A DNA stretch of 64,000 bases from Caballeronia sordidicola (GTDB lineage Bacteria; Pseudomonadota; Gammaproteobacteria; Burkholderiales; Burkholderiaceae), in the NCBI RefSeq assembly GCF_000729995.1, contig NZ_JNFG01000214.1, positions 1 through 64,000 on the forward strand, read 5' to 3'. The first letter of the stretch is position 1, and every line of letters starts with the position of its first letter. A program made the translations under genes and the position numbers. A model generated the notes under the pieces. The model was not told the DNA's origin, made no database searches, and saw nothing but the letters and a program-made list of their open reading frames with translations. Below are positions 25,741-35,832 of this stretch, piece by piece.

Positions 25741-26169
25741 ATGAAACGCATCACTTCGCTCAAACAAGTGGTCTTCGCAACATTGCTGCTGTCCGCAACC
25801 GTTACCGCATTCGCGGCGGGCGGCGGATCCAATGGATTGGGGCGTAATCCAAACCTCTATGCGCCCTCGCTTGTTAGCTCAACATTGCACTCGCAGCAAA
25901 CGGTGCTAGCAAATAGCGATGGTTCCGAATCCACTGTCCTCACGACTGGCACGAATGGTCCTTCCACCGCAGACCGCATCACAGCTTACGGGAAGACCCG
26001 TGCACAGGTCCGTGCCGAGTTGTTGGAGGCGGAGCGCGCCGGTACGGTCCCCGTTCATAAGAATGAGTACCCGCCCAGCGTCGAAACCGTAGCTCGCAAC
26101 CATGCTAGGTTCCAACAGATCGAGCAGGCTTGGCGAGGAGAAGATCCGGTCGTAGCGAACAATCGGTAA
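25741..26169 (+). CDS. DUF4148 family secreted protein, 142 aa
   Basis: This is the paralogue of the preceding gene. It shares the signal peptide (MKRITSLKQVVFATLLLS) and the DUF4148 core (KTRAQVRAELLEAERAG, YPPS, ARNHARFQQ). The middle differs (Ser/Thr-rich). The leader contains CAAGGAAACACAC before the ATG. Tandem duplication of DUF4148 genes is common in Burkholderia-type genomes. A link to copper is only positional. Confidence 0.85.
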   Translation: MKRITSLKQVVFATLLLSATVTAFAAGGGSNGLGRNPNLYAPSLVSSTLHSQQTVLANSDGSESTVLTTGTNGPSTADRITAYGKTRAQVRAELLEAERAGTVPVHKNEYPPSVETVARNHARFQQIEQAWRGEDPVVANNR

Positions 26170-26344
26170 GTTCGCCGTGCGGGCTGCTTAGCAGCGGTGA
26201 TGCGACGTCGGGTCTTTGTCGTCTATGGATCACGTTACGACGAGGGCAAAGCTTGATCGTCTTTCATCGCTGTTTTTCAGCGTATCTATCCGCACCGATG
26301 TCCAGATGTAAATGCTCGGTGGTCCGCTACGCATTCAAAACTCC

Positions 26345-26376
26345 TTGACACCTTAAAAAAATGTCTCAGCTATAAT
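26345..26376 (+). promoter_or_regulatory. Promoter of the cus-type operon region
   Basis: A consensus TTGACA (26345-26350) and TATAAT (26371-26376) are separated by 20 bp. This is longer than a normal spacer. The spacer is A-rich and lacks the clear dyad of the CueR promoters. It starts 34 bp before the ATG at 26384. It may use another activator, for example a CusR/CopR-type response regulator. Confidence 0.6.
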
Positions 26377-26383
26377 CGCAACC

Positions 26384-26749
26384 ATGAAATTTCTTCGGAC
26401 AATGCTCCTTCTGTTGCTCTGCGCTATGCTGCCTATCAGTGGGCTGGCAGCCAGTGGCGCGACTGGACAGTGTCCGATGCAAGAGGTCATGGCCGACGAT
26501 AGCGGCGCCATGGCGGCCGATATGCCCGGCTGCGAAATGATGACAGCGGCATCTGGCGAACACGGCAAGTCGAAGTCATCCCTGTGCAAGGTGACTGCTC
26601 AATGTCAAATTGGCAGTCTCTACCACCCCGTATCGTCTCCCTCAGTCGTTCGACCCGCGGGGTCGTTCATCCCACTCAGTTTCCACTACGCAGAGTCGTT
26701 CTCCTTCCGCGCGCCGGATGGACTCTGGCGTCCCCCGCAGTCCCTCTAA
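26384..26749 (+). CDS. Secreted copper-cluster protein with RPPQ tail, 121 aa
   Basis: The protein has a signal peptide (residues 1-22, ending LAAS). A mature part rich in Met and Cys follows (QCPMQEVMADDSG, PGCEMMTAASGEHG, LCKVTAQC), and it ends in LWRPPQSL. The layout matches the small proteins at 22996-23370 and 36841-37203. It is the first gene before the efflux operon and 111 bp ahead of the outer-membrane factor gene. A role as periplasmic metal binder is likely but not proven. Confidence 0.65.
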   Translation: MKFLRTMLLLLLCAMLPISGLAASGATGQCPMQEVMADDSGAMAADMPGCEMMTAASGEHGKSKSSLCKVTAQCQIGSLYHPVSSPSVVRPAGSFIPLSFHYAESFSFRAPDGLWRPPQSL

Positions 26750-26859
26750 CTCCGTCCATCTGGTTCGCCGCAGCTTCGCGGTGATGTTGTCCTGGTTCAG
26801 GACTTGAGTCCGTATGTCCGTTCGCACGGCCATAGGGTGCTCGACCATTCGGGGTTCAC

Positions 26860-28185
26860 ATGCATTTCCAACATTTCACGTCGATCATCCGACGTGAGCC
26901 GCTGCGTTGCCTCGCTTTGGCAGCGGTCGTTATGTTTTCCAGTAGCGCAGCGCACGCTCAAGACGCAGGCATGACACTCGACGCGGCGCTTCAAATAGCG
27001 ACCAGCCGTTCTTCCTCGATCCAGGCGTCGGAAGCCGCAGTTCGGGGCAGTTCAGACGTCGTCGTCAAAGCCGGGCAACTACCCAATCCCACGTTGAAGT
27101 TGAGCGTCGAGGACTTGCCTATCAATGGGTCACAGGCCTTCACGATCGGGCAGGACAATTTCACGATGCGCGGTATTGGCATCGAGCAGGAATGGGTATC
27201 TGCGGACAAGCGCCGATTACATACAGCGTTGGCGGATCGCGCCGTAGAGCGCGATAAATCGACCTACCTGCAAAAAGTCGCAGAGGTCCGGCAACAAGCG
27301 GCCATGGCCTGGCTGAACGCTATCTATGCAAAAAAGGCCGTCGCCTTGAGCCAGGCCCTGGTCGACCATCTGAGCCAGGAACTTACCGCCAGACAAGCGT
27401 CGTACCGCGGTGCAAAAGGCACGGCGGTGGACGTCGCCCAAGCCAGCCTCACGCTCGGGAACGCACGTGATGAACTGATTAACGCGCAGCAGGACGAGAA
27501 GACTGCGTTGATTGCCCTGTCGCGTTGGACGGCGGCAGGTAACGTTCTGGAGGTCGCTGGAGACCCACCGGACCTGGAATCACAAGTGTCCAGTTTAAGC
27601 GTCGAGCAGCTCGATCAAGTTCAGCCTGATCTGATCGCCGCACGCTCCGCCATCTCATTGGCCGATGCCGGCACAGACGTTGCCCGAAGCGATAGAAACC
27701 CGAATTGGACCTGGGGGTTGACCTATTTCAAGCGGGGCGGAAATTTCTCGGACTACGTGTCGTTCGGTGTCTCCATCCCTCTGCCGATCAACCGTAGAAA
27801 TCTCGAGGATCGCGACGTCGAGCAAAAATCGGAAATGGGCACGCAAGCACGGCTCACTTACGAAGACACCGAGCGACAGGTCGTAGCCGATATCCAAAGC
27901 CTGACGGCAAAACTCGCCAGCGGTCGGGAACGTTTAGCGAACGTGAAGCAAACCGTTCTACCCGCCGCGGCACAGAAAGTGGCACTGGCAAACGCAGCCT
28001 ACCGGTCCGGTGCCGCCACGCTCTCCGATGCATTGGACGCGAGGCACACGCAGCTCGAAGCGGACCTTCAAGTGTTGAATCTCGAACGACAAGTCTCCCT
28101 GGTCTGGGCCCAGTTGGAATACCAGGTTTTGCCGCCTGACTTGACCGCCAGCCAAGCCAGCCAAGCCAGCCAAGCCAGCCAATAA
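26860..28185 (+). CDS. cusC: Outer-membrane efflux protein, TolC family (CusC-like), 441 aa
   Basis: This is the outer-membrane channel of a tripartite RND pump. A signal peptide (ending SSSAAHA) is followed by two TolC-type repeats with long helices, for example around residues 95-170 and 280-370. Length fits the family. It is followed 11 bp later by the adaptor gene, so the genes form one operon. The C-terminus carries a short tandem repeat (Ser-Gln-Ala units) not expected in the family. The substrate, Cu(I)/Ag(I), is inferred from the neighbouring CusA/CusB/CusF-type proteins. Confidence 0.88.
   Translation: MHFQHFTSIIRREPLRCLALAAVVMFSSSAAHAQDAGMTLDAALQIATSRSSSIQASEAAVRGSSDVVVKAGQLPNPTLKLSVEDLPINGSQAFTIGQDNFTMRGIGIEQEWVSADKRRLHTALADRAVERDKSTYLQKVAEVRQQAAMAWLNAIYAKKAVALSQALVDHLSQELTARQASYRGAKGTAVDVAQASLTLGNARDELINAQQDEKTALIALSRWTAAGNVLEVAGDPPDLESQVSSLSVEQLDQVQPDLIAARSAISLADAGTDVARSDRNPNWTWGLTYFKRGGNFSDYVSFGVSIPLPINRRNLEDRDVEQKSEMGTQARLTYEDTERQVVADIQSLTAKLASGRERLANVKQTVLPAAAQKVALANAAYRSGAATLSDALDARHTQLEADLQVLNLERQVSLVWAQLEYQVLPPDLTASQASQASQASQ
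28146..28184 (+). repeat. 9-bp tandem repeat at the cusC-like 3' end
   Basis: The unit AGCCAAGCC is repeated about four times in tandem, encoding Ser-Gln-Ala units just before the stop codon. In-frame 9-bp units can expand or contract without breaking the gene. Confidence 0.85.
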
Positions 28186-28195
28186 GGATAAAAAC

Positions 28196-29740
28196 ATGAA
28201 CCAGAAACTACTCGTACGTGCCGTCGCGTCGGTGTTCATCGCAGTCGCGCTGCTAGGCGCCGGCTATGTGATCGGCACCCATCGTTCTGCAACAGACGCA
28301 CCCATGGCGTCAGCCACGGCTGCGACCCCATCGGCGCCCGGCGACAAGGTCGATCCAAAGACCGGCCGCAAGGTCCTGTATTGGCATGACCCGATGGTGC
28401 CCAACCAGCACTTCGATAAGCCCGGCCCATCTCCCTTCATGGCTATGGCGCTGCAGCCCGTCTTTGCCGACGAGGGCGGTTCCAGCGGAATCCGGGTCGA
28501 CTCGGGGCTTCAACAGAATCTCGGTATCCGATACGCCACGGTGCGCCGGCAAGACACCGCTGTTGGTTTCGACGCGGTCGGCTCCACGCAGTTCGATGAG
28601 TCGGCGGCCGATGTCGTCCAATCGCGAGTAACAGGCTACATCGACCATCTGTACGCCAGCGCGCCAATGCAGCGCGTGGCCAAGGGCGCGCCGATCGCGT
28701 CGCTGTTCGTTCCGGATTGGCTGGCACCGCAGGAAGAATATCTGGCGCTCAAACGCGGCGGTATGGATGACGGCCTGCTTGAAGGGGCTCGCGCACGCAT
28801 GCGAGCAATGTCGATTCCAGACGGACTGATTACGAGCCTGGATCGAACGGGTAAAGCGCAGACGCACGTGACGCTATCCGCGCAAGAAACGGGTGTGCTG
28901 ACCGAGCTCAATGTCCGCGATGGTGCGATGGTTTCACCGGGGCAGACGCTCGCCAAGGTCGCAGGCCTGTCAAAGCTTTGGTTAATCATCGAGATCCCCG
29001 AATCGCTGGCATTGCAGGTGCGGCCCGGCATGTTGGTCGACGCGACGTTCGACGGCGATCCGTCGCAGCACTTTAACGGTCACATCCGCGAAATCCTGCC
29101 CGGCATCAGCACAAGCAGCCGCACGTTACAGGCGCGCCTTGAAATCGACAATACAGGGCTGAAGCTGACGCCGGGGATGCTGATGCGCGCCCATATCAGC
29201 GGAGCGAAACCTGTGTCGCGCCTGCTTGTGCCGTCCGAAGCCGTGATCACGACGGGAAAACGATCGATCGTCATCGTCAAGAACAGCGATGGTCGACTGC
29301 AACCTGTCGCCATTACGGTGGGCAACGATGCCGGTGAGGATACCGAAGTTACAAGTGGCTTGACGGAAGGCCAGCAGGTCGTTGCATCCGGCCAGTTCCT
29401 GATCGACTCGGAAGCGAGCCTGAAATCCGTGTTGCCGAAGCTCGAAGGAAGCGTTGTTCCAGGCATGGGTGCATCGGTTCCGGCGCCAGCCTCCGCCGCA
29501 GCTGCGGCGCCAACCTACGAGACGACTGGCAAGGTTGAAAAAGTCACGCCTGGTGACATCACGTTCTCGCACCAGCCCGTGCCGGCGTTGGGATGGGGTG
29601 CAATGACCATGACATTCGGCAAGCCTGCGCCCACGGCCTTCCCGGACGTCAAGGTGGGCGATTCCGTACATTTCGTTTTCAAGCAGTCCGATGACGGATA
29701 CCAACTGACGAAGGTCGAACCGGTTGGAGGCACAAAATGA
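28196..29740 (+). CDS. cusB: RND efflux periplasmic adaptor, CusB-like with C-terminal CusF domain, 514 aa
   Basis: Membrane-fusion adaptor linking the inner-membrane pump to the outer-membrane channel. Domains in order: a membrane anchor or signal (residues 8-27), a heavy-metal-binding segment with [13 protein letters not shown] near 62, then barrel-sandwich and beta-barrel regions to about residue 420. An Ala-rich linker follows. The last ~75 residues form a CusF-like domain ([15 protein letters not shown], then WGAMTMTF with the copper-binding Trp/Met pattern). The stop overlaps the pump gene by 4 bp (ATGA). Built-in CusF fusion is known in some CusB proteins; a separate CusF gene also ends this operon. 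Confidence 0.92.
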   Translation: MNQKLLVRAVASVFIAVALLGAGYVIGTHRSATDAPMASATAATPSAPGDKVDPKTGRKVLYWHDPMVPNQHFDKPGPSPFMAMALQPVFADEGGSSGIRVDSGLQQNLGIRYATVRRQDTAVGFDAVGSTQFDESAADVVQSRVTGYIDHLYASAPMQRVAKGAPIASLFVPDWLAPQEEYLALKRGGMDDGLLEGARARMRAMSIPDGLITSLDRTGKAQTHVTLSAQETGVLTELNVRDGAMVSPGQTLAKVAGLSKLWLIIEIPESLALQVRPGMLVDATFDGDPSQHFNGHIREILPGISTSSRTLQARLEIDNTGLKLTPGMLMRAHISGAKPVSRLLVPSEAVITTGKRSIVIVKNSDGRLQPVAITVGNDAGEDTEVTSGLTEGQQVVASGQFLIDSEASLKSVLPKLEGSVVPGMGASVPAPASAAAAAPTYETTGKVEKVTPGDITFSHQPVPALGWGAMTMTFGKPAPTAFPDVKVGDSVHFVFKQSDDGYQLTKVEPVGGTK

Positions 29741-32700
29741 TCGCGCGCATCATTCGCTGGTCGATTTACAACCGGTTTCTCGTGCTGCTCGCGACCGTGC
29801 TCGTCACTGCATGGGGCTTTTATTCGTTGACGCAGACACCGCTCGATGCGCTGCCGGATCTGTCCGACACGCAGGTCATCATCAAGGCTTCATATCCCGG
29901 CAAGGCGCCGCAGGTGGTTGAGGACCAGGTGACGTATCCACTTACGACAACGCTACTCGGCGTGCCGGGCGCCACGACCATTCGCGCCTACTCATCGTTT
30001 GGAGATGCTTTCGTCTATGTGCTTTTCGACGACAAGACGGACCAGTATTGGGCGCGTTCGCGGGTATTGGAATATCTGAACCAAGTGCAGAGTCGTTTGC
30101 CACCGGGCGCGACCGTGTCGCTCGGTCCTGACGCAACGGGGGTTGGTTGGGTCTACGAATACGCATTGGTCGACCGCACCGGCAAACACGACCTTGGGCA
30201 GCTCCGAGCCTTAAACGATTGGTTTCTGAAGTTCGAGTTGAAGTCGGTACCGGACGTCTCGGAAGTCGCGTCGATCGGCGGAATGGTGCGCCAATACCAA
30301 GTCGTCATCGATCCAGACAAGTTGCGCGCCTATGGCATCACGCAAGGTGCTGTTGCGGATGCCATAGGAAAGGCCAACCAGGAGTCGGGCGGATCGGTTG
30401 TCGAGCTGGCCGAGTCGGAGTACATGGTGAGGTCATCCGGCTACCTGCGCTCACTGGATGACTTCCGCAACATCGTGCTGCGGACCAACGACACAGGCAC
30501 GCCGGTCCTGTTGGGAGACGTCGCTCGGATCCAGATTGGCCCCGAAATGCGCCGTGGCATTGCCGAACTGAATGGCGAAGGCGAAGTGGCCGGCGGCGTC
30601 ATTGTGATGCGCTCCAGCAAGAACGCGCTGACGACCATTGATGCGGTCAAAGCCAAGTTCGCCGACTTGAAAAAATCGCTGCCGCCCGGCGTCGAGGTCG
30701 TGACAACGTACGATCGCTCGCAACTCATCGAGCGCGCGGTCGACAACCTCAAAGACAAGCTCATCGAAGAGTTCATCATCGTCGGGTTAGTCTGCGCGGT
30801 GTTCCTGTTCCATCTGCGCAGCGCGTTCGTCGCGATCCTGTCGCTACCGCTCGGTGTGCTGACGGCCTTCATCGTCATGCGCTATCAAGGCGTCAACGCA
30901 AACCTGATGTCGTTGGGCGGTATTGCGATTGCCATCGGCGCGATGATCGATGCGGCCATCGTGATGATCGAAAACGCTCACAAACATCTGGAGGCGTACG
31001 ACCACGAGCACCCGGACAGTCCGATCACGAACGCTCAGCGGTGGGAACTGATCGCAGAGTCCGCGGCCGAAGTTGGGCCCGCCTTGTTCTTCTCGCTGCT
31101 CATCATCACGCTGTCGTTCATCCCGGTCTTTTCACTGGAAGGCCAGGAGGGCAAGCTCTTTGCCCCACTAGCGTTCACGAAGACATACACGATCGCGGCC
31201 GCCGCCGGGTTGTCCGTGACGCTGGTGCCGGTGCTGATGGGCTTTCTGATCCGGGGTCGGATTCCGCACGAAAACGCCAACCCGATCAACCGCGCGTTGA
31301 TCAGGCTGTATCGTCCATTGCTCGAAGCGACGCTGCGCCGGCCATGGGTCGCGATCGGTCTGGCGGTTATCGCGCTCGCGGTCACGCTCATTCCTGTATC
31401 GCGACTGGGCGGCGAATTCATGCCACCGCTCGACGAAGGCGACCTGCTGTATATGCCGACCGCGCTGCCCGGCATTTCAGCGGATAAAGCTGCCGAGCTG
31501 CTTCAACAAACCGACCGTCTGATCAAGACGGTTCCCGAAGTGAAAACCGTGTTCGGCAAATCGGGACGTGCCGATACCGCGACCGACCCGGCGCCGTTCG
31601 AGATGTTCGAGACCACGATCCAGTTCAAGCCGCGCAGCGAATGGCGACCCGGCATGACGCCCGAGAAGCTGGTGGATGAGCTCGATGCGCGAGTCAAGAT
31701 TCCGGGCTTGTCGAATGTCTGGGTGCCACCGATTCGCAATCGCCTGGACATGCTGTCGACCGGTATCAAGACGCCTGTGGGGGTGAAGATCTCTGGCGCA
31801 GACCTTGGGCAGATCGACAAGATTGCCACGCAGGTCGAGTCCGTCTTGAAGAACGTTCCAGGCGTCACGTCGGCGCTGGCGGAACGCTTGAACGGCGGCC
31901 ACTACATCGACGTTGATATTGACCGCTTGGCTGCAGCCCGCTATGGCATGTCGGTGACTGACGTCCAGTCCATCGTGTCCACGGCGGTGGGTGGCGATAA
32001 CGTCGGCGAAGTCATTGCAGGCCGCGAGCGTTTCCCGATCAACATTCGCTATCCACGGGAGATCCGGGACTCAGTCGACAATCTGCGTCAGTTGCCGGTG
32101 GTCACTGACCGGGGGGCGCAGATCACGCTCGGGGACGTAGCCACCATCAAAATCTCCGATGGGCCACCGATGATCCGTAGCGAGAACGCGCGCTTGTCGG
32201 GTTACGTCTACGTCGACATTCGCGATGTGGACTTGCAATCGGCCGTGAAGGCAATGCAGCTCGCGGTTGCGCAGCACGTTGTACTGCCGCCCGGTTATTC
32301 CATCGCGTGGTCCGGCCAGTTCGAGTATCTGGAGCGGGCGGCCGCGAAATTGCGGACCGTGATTCCGGTGACGCTCGTCGTCATTTTCGTGCTGCTCTTC
32401 CTGACGTTCAACTCGGCAGCCGACGCGCTTTTACTGATGTCAACCGTGCCCTTCGCACTGGTCGGAGGCTTCTGGCTGATCTGGATCCTGGGACATGCGG
32501 TGTCGGTCGCGACCGCTGTCGGGTTCATCGCGCTCTCGGGCGTCGCGGCCGAATTCGGCGTCGTGATGCTGCTGTATCTAAAAGGTTCGCTCAACCGCCG
32601 GCTCGAGGAAGGCGCGCCCTTTACTGAAGCAACGCTTGTCGACGCTATTCGCGAGGGCGCTGTCTTGCGCGTGAGACCCAAGGCAATGACCGTCGCGGTC

Positions 32701-32955
32701 GTGTTGGCAGGTCTCATCCCGATCATGCTCGGCCATGGTGCGGGGTCGGAGGTCATGCAGCGAATCGCCGCGCCAATGGTTGGCGGCATGGTGACCGCCC
32801 CGCTCCTGTCGATGCTGATCATCCCGGCCGCCTGGTTGCTGCTGCAACGCCGGAAGATTGCGCGCACCCAAACGAAACCTGAAGCACCGCTTCAACCTCA
32901 CGCAGTACCCACTGGCACGCTCGTGCCGCAAACTCAATCTGGAGAAAACCAATGA
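29737..32955 (+). CDS. cusA: Heavy-metal RND pump, CusA-like, 1072 aa
   Basis: The inner-membrane proton-driven pump of the complex. Length and layout (TM1 near residues 14-32, a large periplasmic domain, TM block 340-540, second periplasmic domain, TM block 880-1040) are those of HME-RND transporters. Family signatures include [10 protein letters not shown] near residue 41 and [17 protein letters not shown] near 567. Cu(I)/Ag(I) rather than Zn/Co/Cd specificity is inferred from the CusB and CusF neighbours. It overlaps both neighbouring genes by 4 bp, which indicates translational coupling. Confidence 0.95.
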   Translation: MIARIIRWSIYNRFLVLLATVLVTAWGFYSLTQTPLDALPDLSDTQVIIKASYPGKAPQVVEDQVTYPLTTTLLGVPGATTIRAYSSFGDAFVYVLFDDKTDQYWARSRVLEYLNQVQSRLPPGATVSLGPDATGVGWVYEYALVDRTGKHDLGQLRALNDWFLKFELKSVPDVSEVASIGGMVRQYQVVIDPDKLRAYGITQGAVADAIGKANQESGGSVVELAESEYMVRSSGYLRSLDDFRNIVLRTNDTGTPVLLGDVARIQIGPEMRRGIAELNGEGEVAGGVIVMRSSKNALTTIDAVKAKFADLKKSLPPGVEVVTTYDRSQLIERAVDNLKDKLIEEFIIVGLVCAVFLFHLRSAFVAILSLPLGVLTAFIVMRYQGVNANLMSLGGIAIAIGAMIDAAIVMIENAHKHLEAYDHEHPDSPITNAQRWELIAESAAEVGPALFFSLLIITLSFIPVFSLEGQEGKLFAPLAFTKTYTIAAAAGLSVTLVPVLMGFLIRGRIPHENANPINRALIRLYRPLLEATLRRPWVAIGLAVIALAVTLIPVSRLGGEFMPPLDEGDLLYMPTALPGISADKAAELLQQTDRLIKTVPEVKTVFGKSGRADTATDPAPFEMFETTIQFKPRSEWRPGMTPEKLVDELDARVKIPGLSNVWVPPIRNRLDMLSTGIKTPVGVKISGADLGQIDKIATQVESVLKNVPGVTSALAERLNGGHYIDVDIDRLAAARYGMSVTDVQSIVSTAVGGDNVGEVIAGRERFPINIRYPREIRDSVDNLRQLPVVTDRGAQITLGDVATIKISDGPPMIRSENARLSGYVYVDIRDVDLQSAVKAMQLAVAQHVVLPPGYSIAWSGQFEYLERAAAKLRTVIPVTLVVIFVLLFLTFNSAADALLLMSTVPFALVGGFWLIWILGHAVSVATAVGFIALSGVAAEFGVVMLLYLKGSLNRRLEEGAPFTEATLVDAIREGAVLRVRPKAMTVAVVLAGLIPIMLGHGAGSEVMQRIAAPMVGGMVTAPLLSMLIIPAAWLLLQRRKIARTQTKPEAPLQPHAVPTGTLVPQTQSGENQ

Positions 32956-33305
32956 AGAAGTTCGTTACCGTATCCGCCGTATTCTGTACCGCTCTTACGC
33001 TCGCCAGTGCCGCGATAGCTGCGGACGAAATGGCTGGCATGAAGATGGACAACGGCGCCATGAGCGCTGCAAAGCCGGGCAAATCGCAACTGACCGACGC
33101 GGTGGTCAAGAAGGTGGACCCATCGACTGGCATGGTGACGCTTCAGCACGGCGCGCTCACCAACATCGGCATGTCGGCGATGACGATGGCATACAAGGCC
33201 AAGGACGCTGCGATGATTGACCACGTCAAGGAAGGCGAGAAGGTCAAAGTCCGGGTCGAAGATGTCAACGGCACACTGACTATCGTAAAGCTGGAGAAGC
33301 ACTAA
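32952..33305 (+). CDS. cusF: CusF-like periplasmic copper chaperone, 117 aa
   Basis: A signal peptide (ending in AIAA) leads to a Met-rich linker ([13 protein letters not shown]). The OB-fold core contains [15 protein letters not shown], the CusF motif region that binds Cu(I)/Ag(I) through Met and His or Trp. The usual Trp is not obvious in that segment. It is the last gene of the cusCBAF-like operon, overlapping cusA by ATGA. It would hand metal to the adaptor and pump. Confidence 0.9.
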   Translation: MKKFVTVSAVFCTALTLASAAIAADEMAGMKMDNGAMSAAKPGKSQLTDAVVKKVDPSTGMVTLQHGALTNIGMSAMTMAYKAKDAAMIDHVKEGEKVKVRVEDVNGTLTIVKLEKH

Positions 33306-33318
33306 CCGTCGGTAGGCG

Positions 33319-33365
33319 CCAAGGACGCGGCGACGCCTACTATGGTAGGCGCCGCTGTCCTTTGG
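33319..33365. terminator. Long hairpin between convergent operons
   Basis: Arms at 33319-33340 and 33345-33365 pair over about 20 bp with a few mismatches (CCAAGGAC ... GTCCTTTGG outer, GCCTAC/GTAGGC inner) around a 4-nt loop. It lies between the convergent cus-type operon and the minus-strand operon ending at 33395. No T-run is present, but the stem could block transcription from both sides. Confidence 0.65.
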
Positions 33366-33394
33366 ACCGGAGCTGACAGATCGCGTTCGTACGA

Positions 33395-33712
33395 CTACGG
33401 TAGCACTTCGGTCATGGTATGGATGCTGTAGAAATGGGAAACCGGCAGCACGGCGATCACGCCGTCGCCCGGCGCACCCACATGCGCGACCTTCATGATT
33501 GCAGCGACCAGCGTATCGACATCGGCCGTGCGAACGAAGATCTCGATTTTCAGGTGGCCGATCGACTCGTCGTTCGCATACGGGTTCAGGTGCGCGCCGA
33601 AGCCTCTTACTTTGCTGATCGTGACACCATGCGTATGGATCGCGTGCAGCGCTTTCCTAAGAGCCCCAAGCACCTCCGGCCGGATAATCGCGACTACGCA
33701 TTGCGATTCCAT
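33395..33712 (-). CDS. P-II-like protein of metal clusters, 105 aa
   Basis: The beta-alpha-beta pattern (residues 3-25, 32-46, 55-75) and length fit the GlnB/CutA-like fold. P-II relatives are found in heavy-metal efflux clusters, where they are thought to sense or bind metal. The T-loop uridylylation Tyr of GlnB is not conserved, so nitrogen control is unlikely. It is the last gene of the dsbD-led operon, 30 bp after the HiPIP gene. Confidence 0.7.
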   Translation of the reverse strand: MESQCVVAIIRPEVLGALRKALHAIHTHGVTISKVRGFGAHLNPYANDESIGHLKIEIFVRTADVDTLVAAIMKVAHVGAPGDGVIAVLPVSHFYSIHTMTEVLP

Positions 33713-33742
33713 GGTGATCTCCTTATGCTCAGTTGAACCGTT

Positions 33743-34054
33743 TCACGCCTTTTTGGCGTAAGCGCTACACCAACCGTTTGCATTGACCTGCTTACCGGCA
33801 AAGATCGTACAAGGAGCCATTGCATCACCGGCCTTTCCCTGGAAGAACTGGCAGCTTGCACAGGTTTGTCCAGGCTGATGATTGGGATACTTCGCCTTGT
33901 CGACCTTGCTTGCATCTGTTTTGTACCCGAGCGCTTGCGCGTTCGCGTCGGATTCAAGGACCGGCCCGGCTTGCGCTGTAGCGTTGCGCTCCAAGATCAG
34001 CGACGAGGCCAAACCTGCGGTGACGAGCATAAAACTGCGGCGAGAAAATTTCAT
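33743..34054 (-). CDS. High-potential iron-sulfur protein (HiPIP), 103 aa
   Basis: A twin-arginine signal peptide (MKFSRRSFMLVTAG) directs export of the folded protein. The mature part has four Cys in the HiPIP pattern: CASC, then C in MAPCTIF, then C in NGWCSAY. These bind one 4Fe-4S cluster used in periplasmic electron transfer. I chose the ATG at 34054 because it starts the Tat signal; a longer frame exists. It overlaps the end of the multicopper oxidase gene by 101 bp in another frame. It may accept electrons from copper oxidation. Confidence 0.9.
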   Translation of the reverse strand: MKFSRRSFMLVTAGLASSLILERNATAQAGPVLESDANAQALGYKTDASKVDKAKYPNHQPGQTCASCQFFQGKAGDAMAPCTIFAGKQVNANGWCSAYAKKA

Positions 34055-35750
34055 GGTTGCCCTCCATTTCACTGGCCGTCTCGCGCTCGCGAAGTCTGGC
34101 CTGGTTGTCTCCGATTCTTGAATCACGCTCTAACGCCTGAATCAGATAGTTGCGCATCAAGCCCGAGTCCTCGTGCTCCAGCATGTGACAGTGATAGAGA
34201 AACATCCCGGTGTACGCGCCGAAGCGGATCAGCAAGCGGATTCGCTCGCCCGGCATAACGAGTACGGTGTCCTTCCATCCCTCATCGACATATCCGCCCG
34301 CAACCGAGTCGCGCGCGCTGGAAAACTCCGCGGCAACCAACCGCTTTAGTACGCGGAACTGCACGCCGTGTACATGCATAGCGTGCGCCATCAACATCAT
34401 CGATGCCTCGTTGCGAAACTCCCAGATTTCGGTGGTCTCGCGCCTCACGGTTTCCGATGCCGTGACGCCATCCATTTCGAAACGGCGACCGTCAATGCCC
34501 CATGTCATCATGCCCATTGTGATACCGAACGCACGTGGGCGTGAGAAATTGACTGCCTCGTGCGGACGTACCGCCGGCACCCGCGCGAGGTGCATCGGCA
34601 GGACGCTGGTCGCATCCGAGTGCTGCGTGACCCTGACGTTCAACACGGGGAAACACGCGCCCATCCGCAACTCCGTATTGCCCATCATCCCGCCCATCGC
34701 GACGTCGCCCGCGAACTCGCGGCTCTCCAGCGTCATCTGGGTCCCTACTGGTTGGTGGCTGAAATCCACCCACACGTCGATCCGCTCGGCCGGCGCGAGC
34801 GTCACGTACTGCCCTAGAAGCGGTGCGTCGAGCAGTCCACCATCGGTGCCGATCACGGTCAACGGAGAACCGTCGTTCCATGCGAGCTTATAAATTCGCG
34901 CGTTAGACGCGTTAAGCAGGCGCAGGCGATAGGCGCGGGTTTCTACTGGCAACACGAAGTCGGGCCGCCCATTAACGAGAATCTGGTCACCGAGAAAACC
35001 CATCATCTGCGCCATCACGTCACCCATGCCGCCCATGCCGCCGTTACCCATCATTGCGCTTTTCATCATTCCACCGCGCCCCATCATCCCCCCTGCTCGT
35101 TGTGACAGGTAAGCGAACTGGTTGTCGCCATTCACCTTCCGGTCCTGAATCATGAGTGGCACGTCGTAAGCGCCCGCAGGGAGTTTGAGCGCAGCTTCCT
35201 CCTCATCACCGACGATCAGGAAGCCGGCCTGTCCAAAGTAGATCTGTGCGCCGGTGCGACCGTCCGGATGCGCGTGGAACCAGTACGTTCCGGCGCGGTT
35301 CTGGACCTCGAATTCATATCGGAAATGCTGCCCGGGCGAGATCGCATTGCGCGGATGCCCGTCCATCGCGGCGGGAATGAGCAGACCATGCCAATGGATG
35401 ATGGTCGGCTCAGGCAATTCGTTGATGAAATCGACCCGCACTTTTTGTCCGCTTCGCACGCGCAACACCGGCACGTATCCATCGGACAGAAAGACGAGCG
35501 CGCCGGCGTCGCCAGAGGTGACTTTTCCGACATAGCGCCACACGTGTGTAGCCGATCCCGGCCAGATCGCGAGTTGATCTTTCTTTGCGCGCAACTCGAC
35601 TTCGAGATCCGGGACAAATGACGCACGAGCTGGATTTGATTGCGCGGATGCGGTACGCAACGTAGGTGGCCATCCGGCACTCGCGAATAGTGCCGAGCTC
35701 AGCGAGGCGCGCAGGAACGTACGACGTTTTGCGTTCTTGATGTCCGGCAT
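33954..35750 (-). CDS. Multicopper oxidase, CopA/CueO-type, 598 aa
   Basis: This periplasmic enzyme oxidises Cu(I) to the less harmful Cu(II) and reduces O2. The Tat signal is RRTFLRAS. All four copper-ligand blocks are present: HWHGLLIP, YWFHAHPDG, HAMHVHGVQF and LYHCHMLEHEDSGLM. A Met-rich loop (GGMMGRGGMMKSAMMGNGG) near residue 225 resembles the substrate Cu(I) sites of CueO/PcoA. The C-terminus runs about 60 residues past the last copper block and overlaps the HiPIP gene. This tail is unusual; a frameshift near the original end is possible. Confidence 0.92.
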   Translation of the reverse strand: MPDIKNAKRRTFLRASLSSALFASAGWPPTLRTASAQSNPARASFVPDLEVELRAKKDQLAIWPGSATHVWRYVGKVTSGDAGALVFLSDGYVPVLRVRSGQKVRVDFINELPEPTIIHWHGLLIPAAMDGHPRNAISPGQHFRYEFEVQNRAGTYWFHAHPDGRTGAQIYFGQAGFLIVGDEEEAALKLPAGAYDVPLMIQDRKVNGDNQFAYLSQRAGGMMGRGGMMKSAMMGNGGMGGMGDVMAQMMGFLGDQILVNGRPDFVLPVETRAYRLRLLNASNARIYKLAWNDGSPLTVIGTDGGLLDAPLLGQYVTLAPAERIDVWVDFSHQPVGTQMTLESREFAGDVAMGGMMGNTELRMGACFPVLNVRVTQHSDATSVLPMHLARVPAVRPHEAVNFSRPRAFGITMGMMTWGIDGRRFEMDGVTASETVRRETTEIWEFRNEASMMLMAHAMHVHGVQFRVLKRLVAAEFSSARDSVAGGYVDEGWKDTVLVMPGERIRLLIRFGAYTGMFLYHCHMLEHEDSGLMRNYLIQALERDSRIGDNQARLRERETASEMEGNHEIFSPQFYARHRRFGLVADLGAQRYSASRAGP

Positions 35751-35832
35751 TCGTCACCTCCACAACAAGCCATCCTTGCCTTGCTTGAGCCGCGGATTGG
35801 CGCAATCGCCTCCCCACGGGTGCATGACACGA

